Of a stretch of 6,361 bases of DNA, positions 4,730 through 6,361 are shown one piece after another. The notes beneath the pieces are model-generated. The model was not told where the DNA came from, made no database searches, and saw nothing but the letters and a program-made list of their open reading frames with translations. Position 1 is the first letter of the stretch. Each line of letters opens with the position of its first letter. This DNA is from Pyrinomonadaceae bacterium (lineage in GTDB: Bacteria; Acidobacteriota; Blastocatellia; Pyrinomonadales; Pyrinomonadaceae). The position numbers and the translations under genes were made by a program. The stretch spans positions 1 to 6,361 of the forward strand of contig JACCTF010000292.1 in assembly GCA_013812565.1 (NCBI GenBank), written 5' to 3'.

Positions 4730-6235
4730 TTACTTCGCCTGGCCGCTCACATTTCGCCGCAAACCCGCCTCGTTAAGGTTGAGTTCATTTTCCGGTATCA
4801 CTTCAACATTCGGAAACTGCTTGCGCAAGGAGTCGATGAACAACTTGGCATTACCAACAACGATGATATGCGCGCCGCTGGCGGCCAGACGCATCCCCGC
4901 AAGACGCTGCACGTCGCTCGCCGCCACTGCTTGTACGCCCTCAATGTACTTGTTGATTTCATCCAACTGTAATCCGTAAAGCGCCAGTGACGCGACCTGC
5001 TCGACAAGGCCGGCAGAGGTTTCTAACATGCGCGCATAAGTGCCAATGAGCGCGGCTTTGCGCGGAACAAGTTCCGCCTCAGGAACTGACGCGCTCGCTA
5101 AGCGCCCGACTTCGCCGATCAACAACTGTGCTACTTCGGCCCCGGACTCGTTCTTGGTTTGCGTTAATGCGATGAATGAGCCGACATCGCGGCGCACCTC
5201 AAGCGTGCTGCCCGCGCCGTAACTTAAACCGCGCTTGATGCGAATCTCTTGATTGAGCCTGGCTGAGTATCCGCCGCCGAGAATGGAGTTGGCGACGAGA
5301 GCGCGGAAGTAATCCTCGTCTGTGCGCCGTAGCCCCCGGCGCGCGACAACTACCGCAGCCTGCCCGGCGTCCGTCTTGTCAATTACCACAACACGCGCTT
5401 TGCCTTCCGTTCCAGAGCTCTTCACCACTTCGGTGCTCGGCGCAGGCAGTTCCGTGCTTGGCTTAATCCAGTCATTAAACAAACGCTCGGCGAGCGCGAA
5501 GGCGGCATCGGGTGTGATCTGACCGCCGAGGACTAGAATCGCGTTATTGGGTCGGTAGTAAGCGGTATGCAGCCGTGCGATGTCGTCGCGTTTAATGCCT
5601 GTGATCGTCTCGGGCGTTCCTCCGAGTGAATGCCCATACGGCGCATCGCCGAAGACCACGCGCGACGCAACAAAGCGTGCCAGCGTGCCCGGCTGGCGCA
5701 AGGCGACGCTCAAACTATCGAGCGTCTGCTGACGCTGTCGTTCAATCTCTTCCTTCTTGAAAGTTGGATGGCGCACAACATCTGCAAGGATCTCCATCGC
5801 GGGATCAATCTTTGCCGCCATCACGCTTAGGGTAACGGTGGACGCATCCCAACGAGCATCCGACTCAAGCGAGCCGCCAAGCTTTTCAATCGCTTCAGCA
5901 ATCTCCGGCGCACCACGCGAGGCGGTTCCTTTGGTCAAGAGCGTTGCGGTCATGTTTGCTAATCCCGCAAGTTGCGGCGGATCGACTTCGCTGCCGTTCT
6001 TAATGGTCATCTGCGCCGAGACAAGAGGCACGCCGCTGCGCTCAATGACGATAACGCGCAAACCGTTTTTTAAAGTTCTCTCGACTGGCTGCGGAAAGCG
6101 CACCGAGCGCGGAGCCGTTGGAGGAGGAGGAGTTTGCTGCTGCCCAAGCGATGTTGTGGGCATGATGATCATCATCATCGCAAACGCAGCGGCAAGCATT
6201 CGTGTGCGGTTGGAGATTGTGGTTGAAATATTCAA
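4730..6235 (-). CDS. Exported M16-family peptidase-like protein lacking the zinc motif (R/Y-type subunit)
   Basis: The product has 501 residues from TTG 6235. A signal peptide (Arg10, Arg12, hydrophobic stretch 14-25) is likely cleaved near SLG (residue 31), followed by a Pro-rich linker. The N-terminal M16 domain spans about 50-195 and begins LKNGLRVIVIE. The position of the zinc motif HxxEH reads NMTAT (94-98, in GLANMTATLLTKGT), so the three key zinc-site residues His, Glu and His are Asn, Ala and Thr. The second M16 domain spans about 213-400 and keeps YYRPNNAILVLGG (226-238) and RxxRGLSYG, with Arg332 and Tyr339 as the likely R/Y pair. In known two-subunit M16B proteases one partner has HxxEH and the other the R/Y pair; this is the second type. 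It therefore probably cuts peptides in the periplasm only together with a catalytic partner, expected from the gene upstream. Annotation as 'insulinase family protein' is likely, but catalytic activity alone is not. Confidence 0.88.
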   Translation of the reverse strand: MNISTTISNRTRMLAAAFAMMMIIMPTTSLGQQQTPPPPTAPRSVRFPQPVERTLKNGLRVIVIERSGVPLVSAQMTIKNGSEVDPPQLAGLANMTATLLTKGTASRGAPEIAEAIEKLGGSLESDARWDASTVTLSVMAAKIDPAMEILADVVRHPTFKKEEIERQRQQTLDSLSVALRQPGTLARFVASRVVFGDAPYGHSLGGTPETITGIKRDDIARLHTAYYRPNNAILVLGGQITPDAAFALAERLFNDWIKPSTELPAPSTEVVKSSGTEGKARVVVIDKTDAGQAAVVVARRGLRRTDEDYFRALVANSILGGGYSARLNQEIRIKRGLSYGAGSTLEVRRDVGSFIALTQTKNESGAEVAQLLIGEVGRLASASVPEAELVPRKAALIGTYARMLETSAGLVEQVASLALYGLQLDEINKYIEGVQAVAASDVQRLAGMRLAASGAHIIVVGNAKLFIDSLRKQFPNVEVIPENELNLNEAGLRRNVSGQAK

Positions 6236-6244
6236 TTCTAGTTC

Positions 6245-6251
6245 CCTCCTT
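6245..6251 (-). promoter_or_regulatory. Consensus Shine-Dalgarno deciding the TTG start at 6235
   Basis: Read on the minus strand, AAGGAGG is followed by 9 bases and then TTG 6235. The first in-frame ATG, at 6199, would cut off the basic start of the signal peptide and has no comparable site, so the TTG start is preferred. A rare start codon with a near-perfect binding site may tune the subunit level. Confidence 0.6.
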
Positions 6252-6267
6252 CACTGTCGCGCGTTTG

Positions 6268-6361
6268 TTACGACCGGCTTCCTCGCGCAGCTTCGATCTG
6301 TTTGTTACTAAGCAGAGTGTTTTGCGTCGGAGTGTTTTGCGCCGGGCGCGCGGATTCCGGC
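6268..6361 (-). CDS. Probable 3' end of the upstream gene, possibly the catalytic M16 partner
   Basis: On the minus strand a frame is open from the window edge to the TAA at 6270-6268, giving 30 residues rich in Asn, Thr, Gln and Ser, including AQNTPTQNTLL. It ends 32 bases before the TTG of the M16 gene, which is normal spacing within an operon with the ribosome binding site in the gap. There is no domain in so short a piece. Another frame ends at a TAG at 6310-6308, and a third stays open through this stretch into the M16 gene, so the choice of frame is not proven. If M16 pairing holds, the gene to the right should carry HxxEH. Confidence 0.35.
   Translation of the reverse strand, partial: PESARPAQNTPTQNTLLSNKQIEAARGSRS
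6315..6341. repeat. Short direct repeat, 12 bp twice with a 15-bp period
   Basis: GAGTGTTTTGCG occurs at 6315-6326 and 6330-6341. The 15-bp period equals five codons and gives QNTP(T)QNT in the minus-strand frame, so it may be a coding repeat in a disordered tail. A second pair, GTTTGTTAC at 6263-6271 and 6300-6308, lies beside it. Confidence 0.6.

Noticed and set aside
6162..6175. 14-bp palindrome ATGATGATCATCAT
   Set aside because: It arises from Met and Ile codon runs in the M16 signal peptide and is better explained by coding than by regulation.
5757..6311. A 184-codon plus-strand frame opposite the M16 gene
   Set aside because: It is antisense to a clear M16 N-terminal domain and signal peptide, and its predicted protein shows no family features.

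Overview
The window looks like chromosomal DNA of a Gram-negative soil-type bacterium, most plausibly an Acidobacteriota of the Blastocatellia type. This rests on gene content and style, not on a marker gene: a tail resembling the C-terminus of acidobacterial zinc-finger anti-sigma factors, followed by several DUF4097 beta-strand-repeat proteins with signal peptides, and paired M16 peptidase genes. The taxonomic call is inference.

Layout. Positions 1-3686 read on the plus strand. First is the 3' end of an anti-sigma-like gene (1-492). It overlaps by ATGA a 40-codon open frame with a very good ribosome binding site (489-611), which in turn overlaps the first of three consecutive exported DUF4097-type proteins (598-1758, 1755-2660, 2820-3686). 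The first four reading frames are chained by stop/start overlaps, so they are very likely one translationally coupled transcript. The third DUF4097 gene follows a 159-base gap with an imperfect inverted repeat, and may be differentially expressed. On the other side of a 110-base convergent gap, the minus strand carries a small exported alpha-helical (HEAT-like) protein (3797-4528). Beyond a 201-base gap with a perfect 14-bp palindrome lies an exported M16-family protein without the zinc motif (4730-6235). The last bases (6268-6361) probably hold the 3' end of the gene upstream of it in the same operon.

How the parts fit. The plus-strand cluster reads as a sigma/anti-sigma-controlled set of envelope proteins. 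The three DUF4097 proteins are built from 18-residue rungs, each of two 9-residue units. The exposed turn motif differs between paralogues: SGD/SGS in the first, SVSGS in the second, NGG in the third. This predicts three stacked beta-solenoids with different residue ladders. The minus-strand M16 protein lacks HxxEH but keeps the Arg/Tyr pair, so it is expected to be the non-catalytic half of a two-subunit protease whose catalytic half should be encoded just to the right of the window.

I found no tRNA, rRNA, CRISPR array, insertion sequence or clear rho-independent terminator. The least explained items are the 40-codon bridging frame, the divergent solenoid trio, and the palindrome upstream of the HEAT-like gene.
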